This document shows positions 50,801 to 59,032 of a stretch of DNA of 64,000 bases, piece by piece (the first letter of the stretch is position 1; every line of letters starts with the position of its first letter). Made by a program: the position numbers and the translations under genes. Origin of the DNA: Vibrio parahaemolyticus. GTDB taxonomy: Bacteria > Pseudomonadota > Gammaproteobacteria > Enterobacterales > Vibrionaceae. The notes under the pieces were generated by a model. The model worked only from the letters and a program-made list of their open reading frames with translations. It ran no database searches and was not told where the DNA came from. Location: the NCBI RefSeq assembly GCF_900460535.1, contig NZ_UHIL01000001.1:248001-312000 (forward strand). Reading direction: 5' to 3'.

Positions 50801-50986
50801 CGAGTAATGGTTCGCTCCATCAATGATTTGGCGAAGCAGCTTGGCAAAGTAACGGTGGCGGAATTTGTCGAAAACGAGCAAGTCATGCAGCACTTGATCG
50901 ACCTTGGTGTGGATTACGGGCAAGGCTATGGCATTGGTCACCCGAAACCGTTGGCAGAATTGGTCGAGAATCTCTCTTCGCTTTAA
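47846..50986 (+). CDS. Membrane c-di-GMP enzyme with substrate-binding sensor, PAS, GGDEF and EAL domains
   Basis: Probable receptor that makes or degrades c-di-GMP. Signal peptide about 1-23; residues about 26-310 form an ABC-type substrate-binding domain of the kind in KVLVVHSYHQGFFWTDSIQRGI; TM at 337-356; two PAS domains (about 370-485 and 500-620, the second with LLGYEPLEMLGHRLREF); GGDEF at about 625-790 with the intact motif at 697-701; EAL at about 800-1040 with EIL at 828-830 and the downstream catalytic set NLSGQS, ITETA, DDFGSGLSSF, KIDG, EFVEN. No RxxD inhibitory site is seen. GTG start at 47846 with GGAGAG upstream; divergent from asnC. Confidence 0.88.
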   Translation: MQRFLILVALFWSACAWSELTLAQEPKVLVVHSYHQGFFWTDSIQRGIDQQLDDREMDMRVLYLDSKRNQSEQFFTQLESLYRTKLSDERFDAILVTDNNALELMQHLAPLIKDTPVIFCGINNYRPSFHQSLNATGVIENVDLEANLALIERLHPDNKQIYIISDHSVTGAILRDEIDDFIQQHDRYRNKITQLVPDNVEALKQKIAQLNKENVVLFWTYYRDKDGVVGSERDWIQINKASNAPLFMVHDVGLGHGAVGGVIQSGYRQGVEAARLLEQVLDHPQEPLPPVVNGDSEIKLDYQAVVRWGLGAEQESSAVFFNKPMEFSERFAKEIRLFGSLFVLMLVAILLLSYYLQRIRRSETAARESQAILESIFDQSMQYMGILDKHGLLKSGNDRLQSLLYHQELRLDKPLWLHQNWSEQARHAIADYFDAPQQQVSTFEAEIWSKEHGSMVLEISLKPFSQQVGKQKQYLFEARDITSRKLMEDKLYQRESSLRNYYEQQPVMMVTLDTHNRIQEVNRFAQLLLGYEPLEMLGHRLREFYLDDKALFPRQVLLQPSHQVHDVWRREIEYRHADGHSVWVRENIRPLNDSDQLLIVGEDISETKLLAEKLEYQARYDLLTGTYNRNHFELELKTALREVDSHRRVHAMLYLDLDQLKVLNDTVGHDAGDAAIQFCASMLEEVLPYNSVLARMGGDEFAVLLKDCDEYGAINIAKVIISTLGEHLFIWEDTRLFISCSVGIRIIDHTAETPQMVHAQADSACHAAKEQGRNRYNLFSLDNEELQRRQMEMQSVNLVHEALSNQRLELFAQRVMNLQSPESLMYFEILVRIRDAQGNYVSPAIFIPASERYNIAHWIDKQVINQALEWFEQRPDVVEKLGRCSINLSGQSMGNQEFIDFLFERLKNSTMPCEKICLEITETAAMGNLDQAIDFFTRAKSLGCMIALDDFGSGLSSFGYLKKLPVDIVKIDGLFVRDIDVNEMDRVMVRSINDLAKQLGKVTVAEFVENEQVMQHLIDLGVDYGQGYGIGHPKPLAELVENLSSL

Positions 50987-51017
50987 CCTTGGCATCTCGC
51001 CGCCAATCTAGCTTTTA

Positions 51018-51060
51018 GAGGTAACTTGGGTATACACTCAGCGCCAGTTACCTCGATTTT
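51018..51060 (+). terminator. hairpin after GGDEF-EAL gene
   Basis: GAGGTAACT-N19-AGTTACCTC followed by GATTTTTATT; probable terminator, immediately upstream of the rsmJ ribosome site. The loop contains TTGGGTATA, also seen near uspA. Confidence 0.6.
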
Positions 51061-51075
51061 TATTGGAGCCTCCTT

Positions 51076-51855
51076 TTGCAACTGCAATTGATCTGTGAAG
51101 ACCCGTCTCAACAATCTCATCTCGACGAACTGGCTGCGCGTTGGCAGCTTTCTCACACTGACGAGAGCGACTTTGCTTTGGTGCTGACTGCGGAGCGTTT
51201 AGAGCTGCGTAAAGTCGATGAGCCTAAGCTCGGTGCGATTTTTGTCGATTTGATTGGTGGCGCGGTGGGTCATCGCCGTAAATTCGGTGGCGGTAAAGGG
51301 CAAGCGATCGCAAAAGCCGCAGGCTTGAACAAAGGTGCGACCCCAACCGTGTTAGACGGCACGGCTGGCCTTGGTCGTGACGCGTTTGTGCTCGCATCGC
51401 TAGGTTGTAAAGTGCAGATGGTCGAGCGTCACCCAGTCGTGGCGGCCTTGTTGGATGACGGTTTGGCTCGCGCGAAACAAGACCCAGAAATCGGCTCGTG
51501 GGTATCTGAGCGTATGTCGCTGATCCATGCCTCCAGCCATGACGCGCTGGATCAACTGGCGCAAGACAGCGAGTTTGTGAAACCGGATGTGGTGTATCTC
51601 GACCCGATGTACCCACACCCAGAAAACAAAAAGAAATCCGCGTTGGTGAAAAAAGAGATGCGCGTCTTCCAATCTTTGGTGGGAGCGGATTTGGATGCCG
51701 ATGGATTGCTCGAGCCTGCTCTGGCGTTGGCAACGAAACGCGTGGTGGTTAAGCGCCCGGACTACGCGAATTGGCTGAACGAGCAAAAGCCAAGCATGGC
51801 GATTGAAACCAAAAAGAACCGTTTCGACGTCTACGTCAAAGCCTCGATGGCATAA
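51076..51855 (+). CDS. rsmJ: 16S rRNA m2G1516 methyltransferase RsmJ (TTG start)
   Basis: SAM-dependent methylation of G1516 of 16S rRNA. Highly conserved blocks: [60 protein letters not shown] (SAM loop), [25 protein letters not shown] (catalytic) and [31 protein letters not shown]. 259 residues. TTG start at 51076 with GGAG 7 nt upstream. Confidence 0.94.
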   Translation: MQLQLICEDPSQQSHLDELAARWQLSHTDESDFALVLTAERLELRKVDEPKLGAIFVDLIGGAVGHRRKFGGGKGQAIAKAAGLNKGATPTVLDGTAGLGRDAFVLASLGCKVQMVERHPVVAALLDDGLARAKQDPEIGSWVSERMSLIHASSHDALDQLAQDSEFVKPDVVYLDPMYPHPENKKKSALVKKEMRVFQSLVGADLDADGLLEPALALATKRVVVKRPDYANWLNEQKPSMAIETKKNRFDVYVKASMA

Positions 51856-51878
51856 CCTCCTGACTCGCAAAAACTTCT

Positions 51879-51908
51879 CGTCACAGCATTGAACCAAGTG
51901 CTGTGACG
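51879..51908 (+). repeat. hairpin after rsmJ
   Basis: CGTCACAGCA-N10-TGCTGTGACG, perfect 10-bp stem followed by CTGCCATTCTTT; weak or Rho-assisted terminator. Confidence 0.55.
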
Positions 51909-52041
51909 CTGCCATTCTTTCCTGCACACTATTGATAGTTTTCACTTGCTAATTCGACACTCTGACTGTATATCTAACTAAGAATTATTATTATTTCACT
52001 TGTTGTGATGCTGTCGATAATTGGGAAGCTGGAGTAGTCGA

Positions 52042-52614
52042 ATGTCTAAACGCTTATGTAAGATGAACCGCAAACAAATTGCGGCCAACTTGGGTGACAT
52101 TCACCGTTTGGTCGTCGCACCTAAGTTCGTGTGTCGCTCTTGTGCACGCTCTTCCGCTTCTAAAGACTCATTGTGTAAGCCTGCCGCAATTCCTCCACAA
52201 AAATGCCAAGACAAGCCGTTAAACGAGCAACAAGCATGCGGTCTGTTAGCTGAAGCGCTGCCTGCGCAATCCATTTCCGTCACGCCAAAACACAGCGCAG
52301 AAAAGGCGGCGATCGTGAAACGTGTGGTCGAGCGAGTGAAAGAGAAGAAACAAGCCGCGAAAGTGGTGACACCAGTGTCGATGGCGGCTCCTGCACTGTT
52401 TGATTTGGCCGATAAAAAAGCGCTTAAGAAAGCGAAAAAGGCACTGAAAAAACACTACAAACAGCAGAAAAAGCTGCTAAAAGTGGCAAAAAAGCAGCAG
52501 AAGTTGCTCAAGCGTCAACGCAAACTGGAAGCCCGCAATGCGAAGTTGGAAGTGTTGTTACCAACGCCGCCTAATGCGTTGATGGGCGCAAGCTCACAAG
52601 CCAAAGTGCATTAA
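52042..52614 (+). CDS. Basic Cys-containing protein of unknown function
   Basis: A 190-residue cytoplasmic protein, not recognised beyond Vibrio-type hypothetical. N-terminus MSKRLCKMNRKQIAANLGDIHRLV; a possible zinc knuckle CRSCARSSASKDSLC at 31-45 with further Cys downstream; a Lys-rich helical region at about 125-170 (KKALKKAKKALKKHYKQQKKLLKVAKKQQKLLKRQRKL) that could be a coiled coil and bind nucleic acid. Start at 52042 chosen over 52021 because GGAG lies about 7 nt upstream of it. Followed by a strong terminator. Confidence 0.75.
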   Translation: MSKRLCKMNRKQIAANLGDIHRLVVAPKFVCRSCARSSASKDSLCKPAAIPPQKCQDKPLNEQQACGLLAEALPAQSISVTPKHSAEKAAIVKRVVERVKEKKQAAKVVTPVSMAAPALFDLADKKALKKAKKALKKHYKQQKKLLKVAKKQQKLLKRQRKLEARNAKLEVLLPTPPNALMGASSQAKVH

Positions 52615-52620
52615 TTGAAT

Positions 52621-52658
52621 TAAAAAAAACGCTCTCCAACTGGAGAGCGTTTTTTATT
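52621..52658. terminator. bidirectional terminator
   Basis: AAAAAACGCTCTCCA-AC-TGGAGAGCGTTTTTT between convergent genes. Confidence 0.92.
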
Positions 52659-52685
52659 GCTGGAATATGTGTCGAGAAAGGCACG

Positions 52686-53564
52686 TTACTTATTGGCGTA
52701 GCTCATTTCAACGCGTTTTTTCACCCACGTTTCGTTAATCCACAGCGATAGCATGATGATCGCGCCGCCAATCGCGAGGCGCACGATGTCGACGTCTCGG
52801 TTCCAAATTACGATGTTCACAATCAGGCCTGCTGGCACTAACGCGTTGTTCATTACCGCTAACGCGCCGGCATTCACTAAGGTTGCCCCTTTGTTCCACG
52901 CAAAGTAACCAAAGCCTGATGCAATCAACCCAAGGTAGGTCAAAATGCCCCATTGGGTTGCGGTGGTTGGCAGTTTGTCGAGGTTGCCCATGAGCGCGAA
53001 AGCCACGGTTGCTACACAAAGCGCACCCAAGTAGAAGTAACCAAACACGGTGTGCTGTGGTAAATCGACGGGCTCACTTTCCATGATGTATTTGTAGCCC
53101 ACCTGACCGATGGCAAAACAGAGGTTTGCCCCTTGTACGACCAAAAAGCCCATTAGGAAGTTTTCGTTAATGCCAGCGAATTTGATCCATGCCGCACCCG
53201 CGACTGCGATCAGCGCAGTGACTAAATACCAAGGCGAAAAACGACCTTTCAGGAAGTCATAAATCAGCGTCACATAAATCGGTGTGAATACAGTGAACAG
53301 CAACACTTCTGGAACAGAAAGGAGTAAGAAAGACTGGTAGTAGAAGCAGTACATCAAACCGAGTTGAAAGCCGCCGACGATCATCAGTTTCGCGATCAGA
53401 GATTTGCTTACGCCGCGAAATTTAAGGAAAGGAATGAATACAACGCTGGCCAGTGCCACACGCATGAACACGGAGAACCAAGAATCAACCTGACCAGCAA
53501 GGTAAACGCCGATCAGGCTGAATGAAAATGCCCAAAGCAGGGTAACTGCGGATAGATAAGCCAT
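52686..53564 (-). CDS. yigM: EamA/DMT-family transporter, YigM-like (biotin or amino-acid/carboxylate)
   Basis: Inner-membrane transporter of 292 residues with ten predicted TM helices in two EamA repeats. The opening LLWAFSFSLIGVYLAGQVDSWFSVFMRVALASVVFIPFL and later LLFTVFTPIYVTLIYD, NLCFAIGQVGYKYIME, HTVFGYFYLGA and GFGYFAWNKGATLVNAGALAVMNNALVPAGLIVNI follow E. coli YigM, reported as a biotin importer. Direction and substrate are inferred from that match only. Confidence 0.8.
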   Translation of the reverse strand: MAYLSAVTLLWAFSFSLIGVYLAGQVDSWFSVFMRVALASVVFIPFLKFRGVSKSLIAKLMIVGGFQLGLMYCFYYQSFLLLSVPEVLLFTVFTPIYVTLIYDFLKGRFSPWYLVTALIAVAGAAWIKFAGINENFLMGFLVVQGANLCFAIGQVGYKYIMESEPVDLPQHTVFGYFYLGALCVATVAFALMGNLDKLPTTATQWGILTYLGLIASGFGYFAWNKGATLVNAGALAVMNNALVPAGLIVNIVIWNRDVDIVRLAIGGAIIMLSLWINETWVKKRVEMSYANK

Positions 53565-53628
53565 AGATGAGAATCTTTATCAACAACAAATGTGCCCGCA
53601 GTCTAACCAAGTTTTAACGTCGCGCCAA

Positions 53629-54054
53629 TCAGTCTTTTAGCGGTACGACCAGCATATCGACTGGTGAACAGTTAATCAGTTGACGAGTTGAAGAGAGAAT
53701 CTTGCTCCAGAAATCTTGGTGATGACCACAAACCACTAAATCGATACTGTAATCTTTGATGGTGTCGCACAACTCGTTACTTAAATCACCACTGCCGACT
53801 AAAGTATGAGTGATTGGGTATTGAGCGTACTCCGCAAAGTTTGCCAATTGGGTACGAGACGCTTCCATCGCTTGATGCTGCGCTTCTGCCATGTTGATAT
53901 CGATAAGCCCGGTGTAGAGCTCTGCGTAATTCACGTCGATGTGAATAAAAGAGACTTTCGCATCCAGAGGTTTAGCCAGTGATACGGCTTTCTTAATCAA
54001 CACTTTACTGTCGTCTGAAAGGTCGACTGCCACAAGTATGTGTTTGTAACTCAT
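53629..54054 (-). CDS. uspA: Universal stress protein UspA
   Basis: Cytoplasmic stress protein of 141 residues, UspA class: [38 protein letters not shown] at the N-terminus and [19 protein letters not shown] at the end. Like E. coli UspA it lacks the GxxGxxxxG ATP loop, so it probably does not bind ATP. Start at 54054 with AAGGAG upstream. Divergent from ftnA; in E. coli uspA and uspB are directly divergent, here ftnA lies between. Confidence 0.93.
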   Translation of the reverse strand: MSYKHILVAVDLSDDSKVLIKKAVSLAKPLDAKVSFIHIDVNYAELYTGLIDINMAEAQHQAMEASRTQLANFAEYAQYPITHTLVGSGDLSNELCDTIKDYSIDLVVCGHHQDFWSKILSSTRQLINCSPVDMLVVPLKD

Positions 54055-54077
54055 ATTGCTATCTCCTTGTAAGGTCG

Positions 54078-54151
54078 TATACCTAAGCAACCTCGAACTG
54101 ACCTCAGTGCCAAGGCCCTGACTTCGACATTTATGAAGTCACTTGGGTATA
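54078..54151. repeat. structured repeat-like element upstream of uspA
   Basis: Outer arms TATACCTAAG / CTTGGGTATA (one mismatch, G-T compatible) with an inner stem TGACTTC / GAAGTCA. It lies in the presumed 5' leader of uspA and shares TTGGGTATA with the hairpin at 51018-51060, so it may be a dispersed palindromic repeat. Confidence 0.45.
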
Positions 54152-54281
54152 GTTTCAGATTAGCACTAACCCTTGAGAAATTTTGCCGAAGTGATCTCAT
54201 ATCATTATTGTAGGTACAAAGTCTTGTCTCAGTAATCATGTTATAGTGGTGTAAAACGCATGCACATAAATAGGAGTTAAC

Positions 54282-54809
54282 ATGCTGTCTCAAACTATGG
54301 TCGAACAATTGAATGAGCAAATTAACCTAGAATTTTTCTCATCCAATCTATACTTACAAATGAGTGCTTGGTGTGAAGACAAAGGTTTTGAAGGTGCGGC
54401 TGAATTTTTACGTGCACACGCCGTAGAAGAGATGGAGCACATGCAACGCCTGTTCACGTATGTGAGTGAAACTGGCTCAATGCCTATCCTAGGCGCGATT
54501 GAAGCACCAAAACATGATTTCGCAAGCCTAGGTGATGTTTTCCGTGAAACCTACGAACATGAGCAAATGATCACGGAAAAAATCAATAAATTGGCGCATG
54601 TTGCATTTACAAGCCAAGACTACTCAACGTTTAACTTCCTACAGTGGTACGTGTCAGAACAGCACGAAGAAGAGAAGTTGTTTAAAGGGATTTTAGATAA
54701 GATCGAATTAGTTGGTGAGGACGGCAAAGCATTGTTCTTCATCGACAAAGATCTAGCTCAAATGGCGAAAGAAGGTTCATCTTCAATCATGGGTGCTCCA
54801 GCTGCGTAA
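54282..54809 (+). CDS. ftnA: Non-heme ferritin
   Basis: Iron-storage protein of 175 residues. Ferroxidase ligands: Glu17 (LEFFSS), Glu50 and His53 in [11 protein letters not shown], Glu94 (YEHEQ) and Glu130 region ([14 protein letters not shown]). Close to E. coli FtnA. It lies between uspA and uspB. Confidence 0.94.
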   Translation: MLSQTMVEQLNEQINLEFFSSNLYLQMSAWCEDKGFEGAAEFLRAHAVEEMEHMQRLFTYVSETGSMPILGAIEAPKHDFASLGDVFRETYEHEQMITEKINKLAHVAFTSQDYSTFNFLQWYVSEQHEEEKLFKGILDKIELVGEDGKALFFIDKDLAQMAKEGSSSIMGAPAA

Positions 54810-54881
54810 AGCGTTCTCAACGCGATAAGTAGCGGTTAAAAGACGAAGCATTGATCGTCTTTTTCTCTTGAGCATTGTTGA

Positions 54882-55223
<342 letters not shown>

Positions 55224-55311
55224 GTCTTTCCAGCTAAGCCGTACTAGGCGATGCTTGGAATTTAAGCGCTTTTCCCTTTCGACATTTGTCGGTAGAATGG
55301 CGCTCTTAGAA

Positions 55312-55345
55312 AGCAAGGATGTGCAATAAGCACATCCTTTTTTAT
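55312..55345 (+). terminator. uspB terminator
   Basis: AAGGATGTGC-AATAA-GCACATCCTTTTTT. Confidence 0.88.
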
Positions 55346-55380
55346 TGTTTTGGATTTTGGATAGAGCCTAAGAGCGACCG

Positions 55381-56574
55381 ATGAGTAAGAAATTTGATGT
55401 TGTTGTAATTGGCGCGGGAGCCGCGGGTTTGATGTGTGCTGCAGAAGCAGGCAAGCGCGGACGCAGTGTGCTTGTGCTGGATCATGCCAAAAAGCCAGGA
55501 CGTAAAATCCTTATCTCTGGTGGTGGCCGCTGCAACTTCACTAACTACGACGTATCAGCCAGCAACTACCTATGCCAAAACCCACACTTCGTGAAATCGG
55601 CGCTGTCGCAATACACCAACTGGGATTTCATCTCCATGGTCAGCAAACACGGCATCGAGTTTGAAGAGCGCGACCACGGCCAATTGTTTTGTGTCGATGC
55701 CTTTACCGCCAAAGACATCGTGAAGATGCTGCTGGCCGAGTGTGACATGCCAAACATTCAACAGCGTTACCAATGCGATGTGCACACCATTGAGAAAACC
55801 GAAGAAGGCTTTCGTCTGCACGCGGGTACTGAGCCCGTTGAGTGCGAATCTTTGGTGATTGCGACCGGTGGCCTTTCCATGCCAAAACTGGGCGCGACGC
55901 CATTTGGTTACAAAGTGGCTGAGCAGTTTGGTCTGCCGGTAATCCCAACCACGGCGGGACTTGTGCCATTTACGCTGCACAAAGAAGACAAAGAAGATTT
56001 CGCTGAACTGTCTGGCATTGCTGTGCCTGCGGAAATTACCGCCGAAGACGGCACCATGTTCAAAGAAGCGCTGTTGTTTACTCACCGCGGCTTATCGGGC
56101 CCCTCGGTTTTGCAAATTTCCTCTTTTTGGAAAGCGGGTCAGAAAGTTTCTATCAACTTAGTTCCTAACGAAGACGTCGCTCTGCTGCTCGAGCGCAGCC
56201 TTGAGAAACATCCAAATCAATCGCTAAAGAACACCCTAGCAAAAGTGCTGCCCAAGCGTTTAGTGGAAGTGCTGATTGAGCGTAAAGAGCTGATGGATAA
56301 ACCTCTCAAGCAGTTCAACCCGAAAGAGCTTGCTAGCGTGGTGGAGCGTTTAGAAAACTGGTCAATCGCACCTAATGGCACCGAAGGCTACCGCACGGCG
56401 GAAGTGACTTTGGGTGGTGTAGATACCGATCACCTGTCTTCTAAAACCATGGAATGTAAAAACATCAAAGGTTTGTACTTCATCGGCGAAGTGATGGATG
56501 TGACCGGATGGTTAGGTGGCTATAACTTCCAATGGTGCTGGTCGAGCGGCTTTGTGGCAGGTCAGTGGGTGTAA
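55381..56574 (+). CDS. FAD-dependent oxidoreductase, YhiN/HI0933 family
   Basis: A 397-residue flavoprotein of the HI0933-like family, substrate unknown. FAD-binding VVVIGAGAAGLMCAAEAGKRGRSVLVLD at the N-terminus, GRKILISGGGRCNFTN, ATGGLSMPKLGATPFGY, and the C-terminal FIGEVMDVTGWLGGYNFQWCWSSGFVAGQ. No neighbour indicates its reaction. Confidence 0.9.
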   Translation: MSKKFDVVVIGAGAAGLMCAAEAGKRGRSVLVLDHAKKPGRKILISGGGRCNFTNYDVSASNYLCQNPHFVKSALSQYTNWDFISMVSKHGIEFEERDHGQLFCVDAFTAKDIVKMLLAECDMPNIQQRYQCDVHTIEKTEEGFRLHAGTEPVECESLVIATGGLSMPKLGATPFGYKVAEQFGLPVIPTTAGLVPFTLHKEDKEDFAELSGIAVPAEITAEDGTMFKEALLFTHRGLSGPSVLQISSFWKAGQKVSINLVPNEDVALLLERSLEKHPNQSLKNTLAKVLPKRLVEVLIERKELMDKPLKQFNPKELASVVERLENWSIAPNGTEGYRTAEVTLGGVDTDHLSSKTMECKNIKGLYFIGEVMDVTGWLGGYNFQWCWSSGFVAGQWV

Positions 56575-56610
56575 TCCAGCGCTGCACGCAAAGATAGAAA
56601 GAGACGATGA

Positions 56611-56645
56611 AAAAGAGCACTGAATTCAATTCAGTGCTCTTTTGC
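56611..56645. terminator. bidirectional terminator, yhiN / sigma-54 activator
   Basis: Nearly perfect palindrome AAAAGAGCACTGAATT-C-AATTCAGTGCTCTTTT between convergent genes, with T-runs both ways. Confidence 0.9.
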
Positions 56646-56659
56646 TATTTTCGGTGTGT

Positions 56660-58003
56660 TTACTCGTCTTGATACTTTTCGAGCTTGTTGTACAGCGTTT
56701 TAACGCTGATACCCAGCTCCTGAGCCGATTCCGTTTTGTTGCCTTGATTCTCTTCAAGCGTATTGAGAATAGCGGCTTTTTCCAGCTCTTCTAACGATAC
56801 GCCAGCAGGCACCATATCTTCTAATCGGGTGCCAGTTTCTAGTGGCGGCGTATCGAAAATCAGATGTTCATCTTTAATGGTATCGTCGGCGAGAATGAAC
56901 GCTCGCTCGATGGTGTGTTTGAGTTCTCGAACGTTGCCAGGCCAATCGTGCATGGCGATTTTCTGGATTGCCGAGTCGAGAATCGTCTTGGTTTTGGATT
57001 CGTTAGCGTTGCGGTGCGCAATAAAGTGTTTGGCTAATCCGACGATGTCTCCGCCACGTTCGCGCAATGGTGGAACGGTTAACGGGAAGTGCGATAGCCT
57101 GAAAAATAGGTCTTCACGCAGAAATTGTTCTTCGATCGCGACTTTAGGATCGCGGTTGGTCGCCGCGACGATGCGGGTATTGGCGATGTGGACGGTATTA
57201 CTGCCCACTGGGCGGTATTCGCCAGTTTCTAGCACACGCAGCAGTTTCACTTGATGCTCGATCGGCATCTCCGTAATTTCATCCAAAAACAGCGTGCCGC
57301 CTTCCGCTTGCTTAAATACCCCTTGGTGAGTTTTGTTCGCGCCAGTGAATGCGCCTTTTTCGTGGCCAAACAGTTCGCTATCGACCAGTTCAGGGCTAAT
57401 GGCACCACAGTTGATGGCAATAAAAGGTTGCTGCTTGCGCTCGCTGGCGAGATGGATGGTTTGCGCCACAAGCTCTTTACCTGAGCCACTTTCACCGACA
57501 ATCAATACGTTGGCTTCGGTTTTTGCGACACGGCGGATCATGCGGTACAGCTGGTGCATCGGAGAAGATGAGCCAACTAGCAGACCAAACTGATCCAAAT
57601 CGCTGGTGGCGACTTTACGTCCTTGCTCCTGCTTGTGCTGATAATACTGGCTCACTTCGGTCAGTGTATCAGACAGGATAGTGAGATCGACGGGTTTTCT
57701 GTAGTGAAAAATGGCACCTAGGTTCATCAGTTTATCGAGGTTCTCGTTAGGCGCGCCTGAACTGATGATGATTAAGTCCATGTCGTAAATGGCTTCGATA
57801 TCGGAAAGTCGCTGGTAATCAGCGTGAGTGAAATGCGCCACTTCGACAATCGCGACATCCGGTTGAACGTCGACGAAGTGATCAATCCAATCATCGTCCG
57901 TTTCTGTGTCATACAAACGGAACTTATGTAATTCCTGACAAGAAGCGATAGCCTCTTTGAGGGCGGGGTCTTGTATTCTTAGAAACAGGCTTGGCAGTGA
58001 CAT
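56660..58003 (-). CDS. Sigma-54-dependent activator with degenerate receiver domain
   Basis: A 447-residue enhancer-binding protein. Residues 1-120 fold like a receiver domain (VQPDVAIVEVAHF, LIIISSG, HYRKPVD), but Glu54 stands at the phospho-acceptor Asp, while the Lys103-Pro104 pair is kept. The AAA+ domain (about 140-370) has Walker A GESGSGKE (170-177), GAFTGA (217-222) for sigma-54 contact, Walker B GTLFLDE, and DWPGNVRELKHTIERA. Fis-type HTH at the end (NKTESAQELGISVKTLYNKL). No histidine kinase is nearby. It is divergent from a gene set preceded by consensus -24/-12 promoters, which it probably controls. Confidence 0.88.
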   Translation of the reverse strand: MSLPSLFLRIQDPALKEAIASCQELHKFRLYDTETDDDWIDHFVDVQPDVAIVEVAHFTHADYQRLSDIEAIYDMDLIIISSGAPNENLDKLMNLGAIFHYRKPVDLTILSDTLTEVSQYYQHKQEQGRKVATSDLDQFGLLVGSSSPMHQLYRMIRRVAKTEANVLIVGESGSGKELVAQTIHLASERKQQPFIAINCGAISPELVDSELFGHEKGAFTGANKTHQGVFKQAEGGTLFLDEITEMPIEHQVKLLRVLETGEYRPVGSNTVHIANTRIVAATNRDPKVAIEEQFLREDLFFRLSHFPLTVPPLRERGGDIVGLAKHFIAHRNANESKTKTILDSAIQKIAMHDWPGNVRELKHTIERAFILADDTIKDEHLIFDTPPLETGTRLEDMVPAGVSLEELEKAAILNTLEENQGNKTESAQELGISVKTLYNKLEKYQDE

Positions 58004-58384
58004 AGAAATGTCCTCTTCACTATAACAGAAACAATGTACGTGTATTATTTAAGCTGTACAAGACAAAATATTGTCAAAGTCTGTTTAGAATCTGGTTGGT
58101 TATTAATATAGTGAGATCAACAGCAAACTATATATCTACATCGTTTTTCTTTCCTTATTTGTTGTGTGGAATTGTAATCCTTAGAAATTAATCTCACTTG
58201 ATGGTTTTTGCGTACAAAAATAAACGAAAGGATGAGATGTTATTTCTTCTCTATTTATCTTTTCTTCTTCAATGATTAAAAATTACATTTCTTCTGTGTA
58301 AATTATTCACGAATGGTTTCTCTCTCATCTTAAATATAACGGCTGTTTTAAAATAAACGCTTTAAAAATAGTTACTTATAAAGT

Positions 58385-58400
58385 TGGCACATGCTTTGCT
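58385..58400 (+). promoter_or_regulatory. consensus sigma-54 promoter of BON-protein operon
   Basis: TGGCACATGCTTTGCT has the -24 GG and -12 GC exactly 10 nt apart and matches TGGCAC-N5-TTGCW. It lies 37 bp before the start codon. The rest of the 58004-58436 intergenic region is AT-rich with no gene and should hold the activator's upstream sites. Confidence 0.88.
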
Positions 58401-58436
58401 CTATTAGAACTGCAACGTCAATATAGGAGAATTACC

Positions 58437-58988
58437 ATGAATAACATCGCAGCTAAAATTGTACTTACTTCAGTTCTTGCAACGTCATCTACCGCAGTAT
58501 TAGCCAGTGATAAATGGGAAAAAGAATCCATGGACGCTTGGCTAGATGGTAAAGCAGAAACCACCTTACTGCTTAATAGCAACCTGAACTCTTTTGATAT
58601 CAACACTGATGTTGAAAATCAGGTGGTTACGCTGACAGGTTCGGTCAATAACGATTTGGAAAAGTCGCTGGCAGAAGAGTTGGTTTCAGGCCTTGATGGT
58701 GTGAAAAAAGTAAATAACGAGCTAACGGTAGTGAGTGAAAATAAACAAGATGCCGATTCTGATGCATTTGCTGCATTAACGGATTCAAAAATTACTACTA
58801 TTGTGAAAACTCGTTTACTGATGGATACCAGCGTTAGTGGTACAGACATTGATGTCACCACAAAAAATAAAACCGTAACCTTAACCGGTAAAGTGAACTC
58901 AGATGCCGAGCACGATCTGGCATTATCGATTGCAAATAATACCAACGATGTAAATAAGGTTGTCGATAAGATTGAAGTTGTTCAGTAA
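58437..58988 (+). CDS. Periplasmic protein with two BON domains (OsmY-like)
   Basis: A 183-residue protein; signal peptide about 1-23 (VLTSVLATSSTAVLA|SD). Two BON domains at about 38-100 (KAETTLLLNSNLNSFDINTDVENQVVTLTGSVNNDLEKSLAEELVSGLDGVKKVNNEL) and 114-183 (DSKITTIVKTRLLMDTSVSGTDIDVTTKNKTVTLTGKVNSDAEHDLALSIA). BON proteins such as OsmY bind membranes or chaperone outer-membrane proteins under osmotic stress. First gene behind the sigma-54 promoter. Confidence 0.88.
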   Translation: MNNIAAKIVLTSVLATSSTAVLASDKWEKESMDAWLDGKAETTLLLNSNLNSFDINTDVENQVVTLTGSVNNDLEKSLAEELVSGLDGVKKVNNELTVVSENKQDADSDAFAALTDSKITTIVKTRLLMDTSVSGTDIDVTTKNKTVTLTGKVNSDAEHDLALSIANNTNDVNKVVDKIEVVQ

Positions 58989-59032
58989 TAACTAATATTG
59001 AGCTTTCACTTTAAAAATAAGGAGACAACACC

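Noticed and set aside
51224-51945. Minus-strand frames of 169 and 181 codons over rsmJ
   Set aside because: Antisense of a conserved methyltransferase gene; His/Arg-rich composition typical of shadows.
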